Shown piece after piece: positions 11,601-19,740 of a stretch of DNA of 39,967 bases. How positions within the stretch are numbered: the stretch's first letter is position 1; every line of letters starts with the position of its first letter. The position numbers were made by a program, and so were the translations under genes. This stretch comes from JADJQU01 sp035490315 (GTDB lineage Bacteria > Planctomycetota > UBA1135 > GCA-002686595), in assembly GCA_035490315.1 (NCBI GenBank), contig DATHET010000063.1, forward strand, positions 1-39,967, given 5' to 3'. The notes beneath the pieces were generated by a model that was not told the origin of the DNA, searched no databases, and saw nothing but the letters and a program-made list of their open reading frames with translations.

Positions 11601-13785
11601 CAGCGACGCCAAGGTGCACGCGGCGCTGATCACACACCTGCGCTCCGAGACCAAGAACGAGCCCCGCGCCCTGCGCTGGCTATGGGCCTTGCACGTCACC
11701 AGCGGCCTGAGCGACGAGGTCGCATCGGAAATGCTGGCCAGCCCGCTGGCTTACGTGCAGGCCTGGACGATCCAGCTGGTTTGCGAGCGCGGCAAGCCGA
11801 GCGCGGGCTTGATGGGCAAGATCGCGGATCTCGCGCGCACCAGCGCTTCGCCTGTGGTGCGCCTCTACGTGAGCTCGGCGCTGCAGCGGCTGCCGCTCGC
11901 AGACCGACTTCCGATCGCGGCGAGCCTCGTCGCCCACGCGGAAGACGCGAAGGATCACAACCTGCCGCTGATGTACTGGTACGCGGTCGAGCCCGCCTTG
12001 CTGGCGGATCCCGCGCGCTCGATCGAGCTGGCAAGCGCCTCGAAGATCCCGACGGTCTCGCGCTTCGTGTACCGCCGCCTCGCCGAGTTGCCGGCGCAGC
12101 ACGAGCTGCTCGTCTCGAATCTCGCGACCTCCAAGGACAGCGCGCAGCGTTTGATGTTGCTCGAGGAGCTGGAGCGCTCGCTCGCCGTCCACCGCGATGC
12201 ACGCGCGCCGCAGTCCTGGAGCAAGGTCGCGGCACAACTGGGCGCGAGCCCAGACGCGCGCGTGCGCGAGCTCGCCCAGAACATCGCGGTTTCCTACGGC
12301 GACGAGAAAAGCCTGGAGCTGGTGCGCGCCGTCCTCTCCGACCGCAAGCGCACGGTCCTGGAGCGCATGCGCGCCATCGACGTCGTCGCGCGCGCCCACG
12401 ACGCGCAATCGATAGAAACGCTGCTCGGCTTCCTCGACGAGCGACCGTTGCGCGTCAAGACTCTGGGAGCCCTGGCCGTGTTCGACGAGGAGCGCATCGG
12501 CGAGACGATCGCCAGGCGCATCTCGAGCTTCGATCTCGAGGAGCGCCGCGCCGCGGTGAACACCCTCGCGGAACGGAAAGCCTGGGCGCGCGCGCTGTTC
12601 GCCTCGCTCGACAAGGGCGAGCTCGACAAGAGCTGCCTGGACGCGATCGTCGCGCGCAAGCTCGCCAACCTCGGCGATACCGCCGTCGACGCGGGCCTGG
12701 CGAAACACTTCGGCCGCGCCGCCGCGACGCCGGAGGACAAGCGCGTGAAGATCGCCGCGCTCAAGTCGCGCCTGACGAGCGAGGTGCTCTCCAAGGCGGA
12801 TCTGCCACACGGCCGCGAGCTGTTCTCGCGCACCTGCCAGCAATGCCATTCGCTCTTCGGCAGCGGTGCCGCGGTCGGCCCGGACATCACGGGCTCGAAC
12901 CGCGCCGATCTCGATTACCTCTTGACCAACATCGTCGACCCGAGCGCCCTGGTCGCGAAGGAATACCAGGTGACGATGATCTGGCTCGAGGACGAGCGGC
13001 TGCACAGCGGGATCCTGAAAACCCAGAACGCCGACTCGGTGACTCTGGTCGACCAGCAGGGCTCGACCGTGATCCCGCGCGCCGACATCGCCGAGATGAA
13101 GCTCGCGACGCAATCGATGATGCCCGAGGGCCAGATCGACGCCATGTCTCCCGACGAGATCCGCGATCTCGTCGCCTATGTCTCGAGCCCAAGGCAGACG
13201 CCGATCCGAGCGACGGCGGATTCCGCTCGGAAGATCTTCGACGGCGTGAGCCTCGCGGGCTGGAAAGGCGACAGCGCGATCTGGAGTGTCGAGGACGGTG
13301 TGCTCACCGGACAGACCGATGGCCTGGCGAAGAACAACTTTCTGGTCAGCGAGCTCGAGTGCGGCGATTTCCGGATGGTGCTCGAAATCCAATTGGAAAA
13401 GGACGCGGGCAACAGCGGAATCCAGTTCCGCTCCCAGGCCCTCGACTCCGGCGAGATGCGCGGCTACCAGGCCGACGTCGGCCCCGGCTGGTGGGGCGCG
13501 CTCTACGAAGAAGAGGGCCGGGCCCTGCTCTCGCCCGCCGCGCCGACCGACGGCCGCGTGGTCCAGAGCGGCTGGAACACCTATGAAATCGTGGCGGTCG
13601 GCCAGCATGTGCTGACGGCGATCAACGGCCGCAAGTGCGTCGATCTCGAGGATCCCAACGGTGCGCTGCGCGGCGTCTTCGCCCTGCAAGTCCACTCCGG
13701 AGGTGCCACGCGCGTGCACGTGCGCAATCTGCACCTGGAGCTGGATCCCAAGCTCGAGCTCACCACCAGCGGGGCCGCGCGATGA
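8632..13785 (+). CDS. giant PVC-type haem-binding protein (VCBS/propeller/HEAT/cytochrome/DUF1080)
   Basis: A 1,717-residue exported protein starting at GTG 8632 behind GGAGGT, with a short hydrophobic N-terminus (TFVVLLLATLP). Domain order: FG-GAP/VCBS-like repeats with DxDxDG calcium-type loops (about 30-390, e.g. DIDGDGRLDL, DVDQDGMADF); a jelly-roll-like surface domain (about 403-550, LDFESGDLSHW); the PVC-type membrane-bound dehydrogenase beta-propeller (about 590-960, AAEPDLHQPIALTID, GPDGWLYGCHGVFTHS, AWGTSNPWGVDF); HEAT-like helical repeats (about 965-1370); a class-I cytochrome site CQQCH (1402-1406) with NIVDPSALVAKEYQ and MPEGQIDAMSPDEI; and a C-terminal DUF1080 concanavalin-like domain (about 1530-1705, IFDGVSLAGWKGD). 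Such proteins are a planctomycete/verrucomicrobial hallmark, thought to act in periplasmic polysaccharide or sugar oxidation; the substrate is unknown. The Dabb gene overlaps its stop. Confidence 0.92.
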   Translation: MTFVVLLLATLPSPRQIPQLHFERAELSHEFFSEGAAAADFDRDGHVDVASGPWLYRGPDFQNHIELYPPTPFDPAGYSDNFFAWPVDVDADGWKDILFVGFPGTKAEWLHNPGKTDQLWTRHLVLDVVDDESPQFVDIDADGKRDLVCAKDGRLGWASANPADPRAPWIWHIATPDMGFQRFTHGLGIGDIDGDGRLDLIEHTGWWRQPAQLGPLWQRHEHMFGDRQGGAQMYAYDVDGDGDNDVITSLAAHGFGLSWFEQQPSSSGARFLEHRIMDDDPNGICFAELHAVLLVDVDRDGLMDIVTGKRWWSHGSQGDPQPGSPAVVAWFRLTRDDNGANYTPYLADDNSGVGTQLSSADVDQDGMADFVIGNKRGTFVLFQRSGAPQLQVKPPDKEPDKRAENNLDFESGDLSHWTVEGDAFQGQPIRGDAVARRGRETSHHAGEFWIGGYEKVGDEAKGSLTSDWFLAKQPFASFLVGGGTGSGERVEFWVEGAPKPFFTTSGANYETMQRIVVPLGANQDRQIRVRIVDDESGGWGHINFDDLRLHAQEPKFERPSGTPPVLALDPPKIEGQSAADAAKAMRVPAGFSVDVIAAEPDLHQPIALTIDARGRLWVAEAFTYPTRAKEGEGKDDILVFEDVDGDGKFEKRTVFVSGLNLISGLEVGHGGVWIGAAPYFQFIPDSNDDLVPDGPAQTLLDGWGYEDTHETLNAFTWGPDGWLYGCHGVFTHSRVGKPGTKDGDRTPLNAGIWRFHPTRREFEVFAWGTSNPWGVDFNDRGQAFETACVIPHLYHMIQGARYERQGGEHFGDYVYDDIKTIADHRHYLGETPHSGNLRSDSAGGGHAHCGALIYLGDKFPAKYRDTILFENIHGNRVNNDLLVAEGSGFVGKHGDDFLLANDAWFRGINFKLGPDGAVYFIDWYDKQACHLTDPQVWDRTNGRMYRVRCGDLAPKTVNLAALDSMQLVELQASANEFEVRRARTVLAQRGSDAKVHAALITHLRSETKNEPRALRWLWALHVTSGLSDEVASEMLASPLAYVQAWTIQLVCERGKPSAGLMGKIADLARTSASPVVRLYVSSALQRLPLADRLPIAASLVAHAEDAKDHNLPLMYWYAVEPALLADPARSIELASASKIPTVSRFVYRRLAELPAQHELLVSNLATSKDSAQRLMLLEELERSLAVHRDARAPQSWSKVAAQLGASPDARVRELAQNIAVSYGDEKSLELVRAVLSDRKRTVLERMRAIDVVARAHDAQSIETLLGFLDERPLRVKTLGALAVFDEERIGETIARRISSFDLEERRAAVNTLAERKAWARALFASLDKGELDKSCLDAIVARKLANLGDTAVDAGLAKHFGRAAATPEDKRVKIAALKSRLTSEVLSKADLPHGRELFSRTCQQCHSLFGSGAAVGPDITGSNRADLDYLLTNIVDPSALVAKEYQVTMIWLEDERLHSGILKTQNADSVTLVDQQGSTVIPRADIAEMKLATQSMMPEGQIDAMSPDEIRDLVAYVSSPRQTPIRATADSARKIFDGVSLAGWKGDSAIWSVEDGVLTGQTDGLAKNNFLVSELECGDFRMVLEIQLEKDAGNSGIQFRSQALDSGEMRGYQADVGPGWWGALYEEEGRALLSPAAPTDGRVVQSGWNTYEIVAVGQHVLTAINGRKCVDLEDPNGALRGVFALQVHSGGATRVHVRNLHLELDPKLELTTSGAAR

Positions 13786-14093
13786 TCGTGCACATGGTGA
13801 TCCTGAAAGTCCGCCGCGACGTGACGGCGGCGGAGATCGAGCGCGTGTTCGGCGCGATCGGCGCGCTGAAGGCCGACATCCCCGGAATCCTCTCCTATTC
13901 CTGGGGACCCTACGCGTCGCCGGAAGGCATGCAGCGCGGCTACACCCACGGTTTCTGCATGACGTTCACCGACGCGAAGTCGCGCGACGTCTATTTGCCT
14001 CATCCGCTGCACGAGAAGGTCAAGACCCAGGTGCTCGCCATCCTCGAAGGCGGAATCGAGGGCGTGCTGGCCTTCGACTACGCGGCGCGCTGA
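13782..14093 (+). CDS. Dabb family protein (stress-responsive A/B barrel)
   Basis: A 103-residue protein. It starts MIVHMVILKVRRDVTAAEIERV and contains IPGILSYSWGP, YTHGFCMTF, DVYLPHPLHEKV and a C-terminal VLAFDY strand. This is the complete ferredoxin-like Dabb pattern, including the conserved His4 and the Y-L-x-H-P-x-H region. Dabb proteins are small dimeric alpha/beta barrels found in stress proteins and in some polyketide cyclases; this one has no assigned reaction. The ATG overlaps the stop of the giant PVC-type gene in an ATGA (13782-13785), so translation is coupled and a functional link is likely. It converges on the iron-permease gene with 23 nt between stops. Confidence 0.85.
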   Translation: MIVHMVILKVRRDVTAAEIERVFGAIGALKADIPGILSYSWGPYASPEGMQRGYTHGFCMTFTDAKSRDVYLPHPLHEKVKTQVLAILEGGIEGVLAFDYAAR

Positions 14094-14116
14094 AATCGGC
14101 GCGGGCGCAGCGACCG

Positions 14117-14647
<531 letters not shown>

Positions 14648-14714
14648 GTGGGGTTCCCTTGCGCCTCTGCGTCGAGGCGGGACTCATAGCCCACGCCCGA
14701 GCGCCGGGTCCAGC

Positions 14715-17246
14715 TCAAGCCGGGCAGGCGCCGAGCTCGGCGAGGATCTTCTGCAGCGGGGCCTGGTCCACGGGCTTCGCGAGGTCGTGGTCGAAGCCGG
14801 CTTCCTGCGAGCGGCGCCGATCCTCGGCCTGCCCCCAGCCCGTCATCGCCACCAGCACGATCGCGGAGCCGAGCTGCGCGCGCAGCGTGCGAGCGACGTC
14901 GTAGCCGTTCAAGCTCGGCAGACCGATGTCGAGCAGCACGAGCGATGGTTTCTGCCGCAGCACCAGCTCGACGGCGGACAGCCCGTCGTGCGCGGTGGAG
15001 ACCTCGTGCCCCTGCAAGCGCAGCAGCAAGGCCAGGCTCTCGGCCGAATCCACGTTGTCGTCGACCACGACGATCCGCTGCGGGTTTCGGCTGCGGTCGG
15101 GCGAGGCGCTGGTCGGCGGAGCGACGGGCACCGCCTTGCGCAAGCTGACTTCCTTGCGCGGCAGCCGGATCGTGAACTCGCTTCCCTTGCCCGGCCCCTC
15201 GCTGAAGGCCTCGACGTTGCCGCCGTGCAGCTCGACGAGCTGGCGCACCAGGGTGAGCCCGATTCCAAGCCCGCCCTGGGCTCGCTCGAGCGCGTGATCG
15301 ACCTGCCAGAACATGTCGAAGATCCGCGGCAGCATCTCCTCGGGGATCCCCATGCCGTCGTCGCGCACGCGGATCACGATCTGCGAATCGCTCACCTGGC
15401 AGGCGAGCAGGATGTGGCCTCCGCGGTCGGTGTACTTCGAGGCGTTGGCCAGGAGGTTCGAGATGACCTGCGCGAGCCGCACGGCGTCGGCCTCGATCAG
15501 CACGGAAGTCGAGGGCATCTCGACCGCCAGCGTGTTGCCGGAAGCCTCGATCACCGCGCGGCTGACGTCGAGCGCCTGGGCGACGATGTCGGCGAGCTCG
15601 ACCGCCTGCAGTTGCAACGCGACCTTGCCGCGCGTGATGCGCGACACGTCGAGCAGGTCGTCGACGAGGCGGACGAGCAGGGTCACCTGGCGCTCGATCG
15701 ATCCCAGCGCCCGCTCGCGATCGGACGAGTCCGCGCTCGGCGAGCGCATGATCTGCACCGAGTTCCGCACGGGCGCCAGCGGATTGCGCAGCTCGTGAGC
15801 GAGGGTGGCCAGGAATTCGTCCTTGCGCCGATCTCCCTCGCGAAGCTCCTCGTAGAGCCGCGCGTTCTCCAGGGCGACGGATGCGATGTGCGAGAGCTGC
15901 TGGAGGATCGCCAAGGCGCTCTCGTCCTGGCTGGCGTCGGGGCGCTGCGGATGGACGAGCTCGACCTTGCCGAGCGTCTGTCCGCCGCGTCCGACCAGCG
16001 GCACGCTGAGCACCGCGTCGCGCGCCGGCGTGGTCTGGGGACCCAGGACGACGACCGCGTCGCCATAGCCCAGGATGGTCCTGGCCTCTTCGCGCAACAC
16101 GTCGAGCACGGTGTCGCGGGAGTGAGCGGAATTCAGCGTCGACGCCGCCGCCGCGATCTGGCGCAGACGGCTGGCATTCTGCTTCTCGCTCGAGAGCAGC
16201 GATTCGATCAGGCGCACGTTGGCGTGCAGCGCCGTCACGTCGCGGACGGCGCGCACCGTGCCGATGCGAACGCCCTTGCGGTCGAGCAGCGGGGCCGCGC
16301 GCTCGTCGATTTCGCGCTTGGCGCCGTCGGTCGAGATCAGGATCTGGCGGAAAGGCGCGGGTGACGCGGCCGCGCCGATCGAGGACTGCGCGTCGAGGCG
16401 GCGAACCTCGGGATCGGACTGCATCTGCATGACGTCCCCGAGCGGACGCCCGAGCGCCGAGCTCGGCGTGGTGCCCGTCATCACCTCGGCGACCGGATTC
16501 ATGTAGGTCACGCGCCCGGCGGCATCGGTGACCACGATGCCCTCGGCGATGCTCGCCAGCGTGGTCTGCAGCAGGTCATGCTGTTCCTCGAGCTCCCGCG
16601 CGGCGCGCGTTCGCGCCTGGATGTTGCGCCGGATCAGGATCACGGCGACCGCGACCAGCACGATGCTCGCCGCCGCGGTCCCCATGCCGCTCAGCACCGC
16701 GGTATTGAAGGTGTCGTCCGCGGCAGTCGAGCGGGCCGCGAGCCTGGCCTTCTGCTCCGCCACCAGCTCCCGTCCGAGCGCCAGGATCGCTTCTGCCGCG
16801 CGCCGTCCAGCTTCGAGCCTTTGAGGATCCGCCGGTGCGTCGATTCCGAACTCTTTCCCTCGCGCATCGAGTGCCCCTGCGATTTGATCCAAGCTCTGTG
16901 CGATCACCACGTCGAAATCTGCCAGGCGCGCCTTCATCTCCGCACTGTTCCCGACGAGGAGTTTCACACTCTCGACTCGCGCCTTCAGTTTCTCGATACC
17001 GTCGCGATAGGGTTGCAGGTAATTCTCGTCACCCGTGAACAGGTAGCTGCGGTGGCCATCCTCGATCTCCTTGACCGCCACGAGAGCCTCATCGATCGCT
17101 TCGATCGTGTTGTAGGTGCCCTGGACGGCGCTGGCCTCGTCGTGCAGGCTCACCGTGTTGCGGTACGTGATGCCCGCGTTCACCCCGAGCAGGAGGACGA
17201 TCAGAGCGAAGGCGAGAATGACTCCTTGATTCGAGATGCGCAGCAT
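14715..17246 (-). CDS. CHASE3-PAS-GAF hybrid sensor histidine kinase
   Basis: An 843-residue inner-membrane kinase. TM1 is at about 8-27, a CHASE3 sensory domain (EIEDGHRSYLFTGDENYLQPY) at about 35-175, TM2 at about 190-207, a PAS domain (LASIAEGIVVTDAAGRVTYMN) at about 232-345, and a GAF-like region at about 375-470. The HisKA box FLATLAHELRNPLAP carries the phospho-accepting His484. The HATPase has LLANASKY (N box), RDDGMGIPEEM and GGLGIGLTLVRQLVELHGG. The receiver domain (about 722-838) has VVDDN and the phospho-acceptor Asp773 in LLDIGLPSLNGYD. All catalytic residues I can check are present, so it should be an active hybrid kinase that also phosphorylates its own receiver. No DNA-binding output domain is fused, so the partner must be elsewhere. 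The ligand is unknown. Confidence 0.93.
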   Translation of the reverse strand: MLRISNQGVILAFALIVLLLGVNAGITYRNTVSLHDEASAVQGTYNTIEAIDEALVAVKEIEDGHRSYLFTGDENYLQPYRDGIEKLKARVESVKLLVGNSAEMKARLADFDVVIAQSLDQIAGALDARGKEFGIDAPADPQRLEAGRRAAEAILALGRELVAEQKARLAARSTAADDTFNTAVLSGMGTAAASIVLVAVAVILIRRNIQARTRAARELEEQHDLLQTTLASIAEGIVVTDAAGRVTYMNPVAEVMTGTTPSSALGRPLGDVMQMQSDPEVRRLDAQSSIGAAASPAPFRQILISTDGAKREIDERAAPLLDRKGVRIGTVRAVRDVTALHANVRLIESLLSSEKQNASRLRQIAAAASTLNSAHSRDTVLDVLREEARTILGYGDAVVVLGPQTTPARDAVLSVPLVGRGGQTLGKVELVHPQRPDASQDESALAILQQLSHIASVALENARLYEELREGDRRKDEFLATLAHELRNPLAPVRNSVQIMRSPSADSSDRERALGSIERQVTLLVRLVDDLLDVSRITRGKVALQLQAVELADIVAQALDVSRAVIEASGNTLAVEMPSTSVLIEADAVRLAQVISNLLANASKYTDRGGHILLACQVSDSQIVIRVRDDGMGIPEEMLPRIFDMFWQVDHALERAQGGLGIGLTLVRQLVELHGGNVEAFSEGPGKGSEFTIRLPRKEVSLRKAVPVAPPTSASPDRSRNPQRIVVVDDNVDSAESLALLLRLQGHEVSTAHDGLSAVELVLRQKPSLVLLDIGLPSLNGYDVARTLRAQLGSAIVLVAMTGWGQAEDRRRSQEAGFDHDLAKPVDQAPLQKILAELGACPA

Positions 17247-17267
17247 GCCGGTTGTCGCCCGGGAATC

Positions 17268-17296
17268 ATTATGCCACTTCGCGAAGACCGTGACAT
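17268..17296 (-). promoter_or_regulatory. candidate sigma-70 promoter of the hybrid kinase
   Basis: On the minus strand, ATGTCA (17296-17291) and CATAAT (17273-17268) are separated by 17 nt. They match TTGACA at 4 of 6 and TATAAT at 5 of 6 positions, about 20 nt before the kinase start at 17246. It is one of the few AT-rich spots in this area. Confidence 0.4.
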
Positions 17297-17438
17297 GAGT
17301 CCGTCAGTTGCCGTTCGGCATTACCCGAGCGCGACACACGCTCAGGCCCGCGCGTCGCGCAGCGAAGCCCGCATAAAGATTCGGCCGGCGCGATCGTGGT
17401 TCGCGTCGACCCGTTTCAGAAGCATGCGCGGTCGATGA

Positions 17439-17738
17439 TCAGCTCGGACCGGGCGGCGAGTGCTGGGCCGGCGAGCTGGTACCGAACATTTCTCGCTCCA
17501 GCTGGTTCAAGGCGTCGAGCACGCGGCCCTGCAGCGAAGGCTCACCTCCGCCCATGCCCTCGGTCTCCGCGACAGCCAGCCGATCCGCGTCATAGGCCCA
17601 GCGGCGCAACACCTCGAGCTTCTGCGTGCGGGTCAAGCGCAGATCGTCCAACACTTCCTGCGGCGAGGAAAATACGGCGGCCGGGTCGGCAATGGCACGC
17701 TCGAACGACATCGGTCGGGTTCCGGGGCGCTTGTCCAT
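17439..17738 (-). CDS. conserved 99-residue protein of unknown function
   Basis: A small soluble acidic protein. Its core (PAAVFSSPQEVLDDLRLTRTQ, then KLEVLRRWAYDADRLAV, then AETEGMGGGEPSLQGRV) resembles a family of short hypothetical proteins widespread in Proteobacteria, often near stress genes. That is recognition from memory; no function is known to me. The pattern looks like a helical bundle with an invariant-looking GMGGGE loop. ATG 17738 is taken as the start; ATG 17711 (SFERAIADP) is an alternative. It lies 20 nt downstream of the rhodanese gene and would be the last gene of the ferritin-led operon. Confidence 0.6.
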   Translation of the reverse strand: MDKRPGTRPMSFERAIADPAAVFSSPQEVLDDLRLTRTQKLEVLRRWAYDADRLAVAETEGMGGGEPSLQGRVLDALNQLEREMFGTSSPAQHSPPGPS

Positions 17739-17758
17739 TTTTGCACCATCCTCGCGGG

Positions 17759-18322
17759 CTAGCCTCGACCGCCGCGTGTGCTCGATTGAATCTCGTCGGG
17801 ATGAGGAACACTCGTGGCCTGGCCCGGCTTCGTCTGGGGCAGCACGAAGTCGCGCTCGGCACTCTTCACTGATTTTCCAGGCGCGCCGTCAGCGCCGGCA
17901 TCGGCCTGGTCGAGCCGCGAGCCCTGGGCGGTCTCGAGGTCTTGCCCATCGAGGCGGCGGTCGCCGCTCGCGACCTGGTTGCCCGGCTGGCCGTGGAATC
18001 CGTGCGGAGAGGAATGCCAGATTTCCATGCCTCCGCGGTATTCCTCGACCTTGGTGTAGCCCGCGTCGACCAGGATGTTCGCCGCTCGAGTCGAAGCGTC
18101 GCAGCGCGGTCCGGCGCAATAGACGACGACGTGCATGTGCTTGTTTCCGCCGGTCAACAGCTCGACGTGCTTCAGGAATTCCGGAGCGTCGACGGACGCA
18201 TGCCCAGATCCCGGGATGCTGCCGGCGCGGAACTCGGCCTCGGAAAGGACGTTGATCAGCGCGAAGTCGCGCTTGCCGTCCTGGAGCTGGCGAAGTTCGA
18301 GGGTGCTGATTTCATTGCCCAT
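17759..18322 (-). CDS. rhodanese-like domain protein
   Basis: A 187-residue protein. Residues ~1-110 form a single rhodanese domain: FALINVLSEAEFRAGSIPGS, then VVVYCAGPRCDASTRAANIL with the candidate catalytic Cys69 at the start of the active-site loop, and VEEYRGGMEIW. Rhodaneses move sulfane sulfur or act in redox/stress signalling; the acceptor is unknown. The remaining ~75 residues are a hydrophilic, probably disordered tail rich in Gly, Asp and Gln. The start ATG 18322 has AGGA about 7 nt upstream. It lies 87 nt after the glycine-zipper gene and 20 nt before the 99-aa gene, in the same orientation. Confidence 0.85.
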   Translation of the reverse strand: MGNEISTLELRQLQDGKRDFALINVLSEAEFRAGSIPGSGHASVDAPEFLKHVELLTGGNKHMHVVVYCAGPRCDASTRAANILVDAGYTKVEEYRGGMEIWHSSPHGFHGQPGNQVASGDRRLDGQDLETAQGSRLDQADAGADGAPGKSVKSAERDFVLPQTKPGQATSVPHPDEIQSSTRGGRG

Positions 18323-18341
18323 GAGTGATCCTCGCTAGGGA

Positions 18342-18356
18342 GCCCGCGACGCGGGC
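18342..18356 (-). other. short intercistronic hairpin
   Basis: GCCCGC and GCGGGC pair around a GAC loop in the 87-nt gap between the glycine-zipper and rhodanese genes. It is too short to call a terminator and may attenuate or stabilise the operon transcript. Confidence 0.3.
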
Positions 18357-18409
18357 AAGTGGAAAAGGCCAGGCCACCGAAGGTACGCGGCCTGTGCAAG
18401 AACGTTAGC

Positions 18410-19030
18410 TCAACTCGCGCTGCTGTCCACGCCGCGGATCCGGTCCCACTGCTTGCGGATCTCGCGTTCGTCGTCGGCGTCGCGCGGTGTCACGTGGATG
18501 AGCACCTTCCCCGCTTTCACTTCGGCTTCGTACTGTGCCATCTGCTTGGCGTGGTCGGCTTCGATCGCGGGCACCGCGTACACGCCGCCGACGTAGGCGC
18601 CGAATCCCGCGCCCAGTCCGGCGAGCGGACCGAGCAACAAGAGGCCGAGTCCCGGCACGATCACGGCGGCAGTGGCGGCGACGATCAGGCCACCGAGAGC
18701 GCCGACTGCGGACACGGCTCCCGCACCCTGCATCACGGCGCGGGTCTCGAGCTTGTCGACGCGTTTTTCTTCCTCTTCGGGCGTGAGCGTCGTCTCCGGC
18801 GCGTCCAACGGGTGAGTCAGGAGCGAAGGCAGGTAGAAACGCTTCTTCGTCTCCTCCGCGATCATGATTCCGATCTCGTTCGGTTGATGGCCGCGCTGCA
18901 GCAGGCACTCGAAAGCCTGGTTCGCGGCGTGCGGCGCGTCGAAAATGCCGATGATGCCCTGGGACAGCTCACTCTTCTGGAGCTGGTGGACCGCCTCGCC
19001 TTCGTGCGCCAGATTGACTTCGTTGCTCAT
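18410..19030 (-). CDS. general-stress-type glycine-rich membrane-associated protein
   Basis: A 206-residue protein. Residues ~25-60 (IIGIFDAPHAANQAFECLL, then NEIGIMIAEE) resemble the GSP17M/heat-induced domain of general stress proteins. Residues 100-152 are a long Gly/Ala-rich hydrophobic stretch (GAVSAVGALGGLIVAATAAV, then LLLGPLAGLGAGFGAYVGG), a glycine-zipper-like hairpin that could insert in a membrane. Residues 167-180 (YEAEVKAGKVLIHV) form the usual closing strand of this family. Function is unknown; related proteins accompany ferritin-like, CsbD-like and PRC-barrel stress genes. The start is well fixed by GGAGGT 5 nt before ATG 19030. It lies 46 nt after the DUF502 gene, in the ferritin-led unit. 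Confidence 0.7.
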   Translation of the reverse strand: MSNEVNLAHEGEAVHQLQKSELSQGIIGIFDAPHAANQAFECLLQRGHQPNEIGIMIAEETKKRFYLPSLLTHPLDAPETTLTPEEEEKRVDKLETRAVMQGAGAVSAVGALGGLIVAATAAVIVPGLGLLLLGPLAGLGAGFGAYVGGVYAVPAIEADHAKQMAQYEAEVKAGKVLIHVTPRDADDEREIRKQWDRIRGVDSSAS

Positions 19031-19076
19031 GATTCACCTCCGTCGGTCTGCATGGAAACTTGCTTGGAATGCTGGA

Positions 19077-19730
19077 TCAGCCGGCGAGCCGTACACGGCT
19101 GCTGCGTGCATTGCGCAAGGCGCGGACCTGCGCTGTGCGCGAGGTCAGGGCGCTCGAAGCGCAAGCGTCGATGCCGGCCACGCCGCCCGAAATGATGAAC
19201 GACATCACTGCCGAACTCTCGGCGTCGAGCGCGGTCAAGCGCTCGCGCGGAAGGATCAGCAGGTTGCCGCCGAAGTTGTAGGACTGGGGAAAGTACACCG
19301 CGACCTTGTCCCTGATGCCGAAGGCCGCCAGATCGTCTCTCGTCACGAAACCGATCACCTGCGCCTCGAGTCCGCCGCCGAGGGTCACCAGGACGGGCTT
19401 GTCGAAACAACGATTCTCCCCGAACAACCCGTCCGCGAATTCCTTGATCGGGCAATAGATCAGCTTGATGCCGGGGATGACCTGCATCGAGCTCTCCGCG
19501 CGGTCCACCAAGCTCCTGGTGCGCGGCCAGAGCGCCGCCGCGCCGATCAACAGCGAGATCACGGAAAGCGTGAGGATGCCCAGACCCGGAATCCAGAGCG
19601 ACGTGGCGATGAAGGGCTTCATCAGACTGTCGACCCAAATGAAGACCCAGGCGATCAACGCGATCGTCAGCACGATCGGGATGATCACGGCGAGTCCACG
19701 CAGGAACGGGGATGAGATCGTCTTCAGCAT
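19077..19730 (-). CDS. DUF502 family membrane protein
   Basis: A 217-residue protein with two membrane helices (GLAVIIPIVLTIALIAWVFI at about 11-31 and LGILTLSVISLLIGAAAL at about 49-66) and a soluble C-terminal domain. The DUF502 signature is clear: FLRGLAVIIPIVLT, the IPGIKLIYCPIKEF segment, VLVTLGGGLEAQVIGFVT and VAVYFPQSYNFGGNLLILP. The family is widespread and has no established biochemical function; in plants the related LCV/COV1 proteins affect trafficking and vascular patterning. The ATG at 19730 is preferred; the frame also allows a TTG at 19733. The ferritin stop is ~10 nt upstream, so the two are almost certainly co-transcribed. Confidence 0.85.
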   Translation of the reverse strand: MLKTISSPFLRGLAVIIPIVLTIALIAWVFIWVDSLMKPFIATSLWIPGLGILTLSVISLLIGAAALWPRTRSLVDRAESSMQVIPGIKLIYCPIKEFADGLFGENRCFDKPVLVTLGGGLEAQVIGFVTRDDLAAFGIRDKVAVYFPQSYNFGGNLLILPRERLTALDAESSAVMSFIISGGVAGIDACASSALTSRTAQVRALRNARSSRVRLAG

Positions 19731-19740
19731 CAAATGGTGT

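Noticed and set aside
11680..13734. Long minus-strand and + strand alternative frames over the PVC-type gene
   Set aside because: The + strand frame starting at 8632 carries the HEAT, CxxCH and DUF1080 motifs throughout; the others have none.
17247..17438. GG-N10-GC matches before the hybrid kinase
   Set aside because: Best match keeps few other consensus bases; the sigma-70-like element at 17268-17296 is a better explanation.
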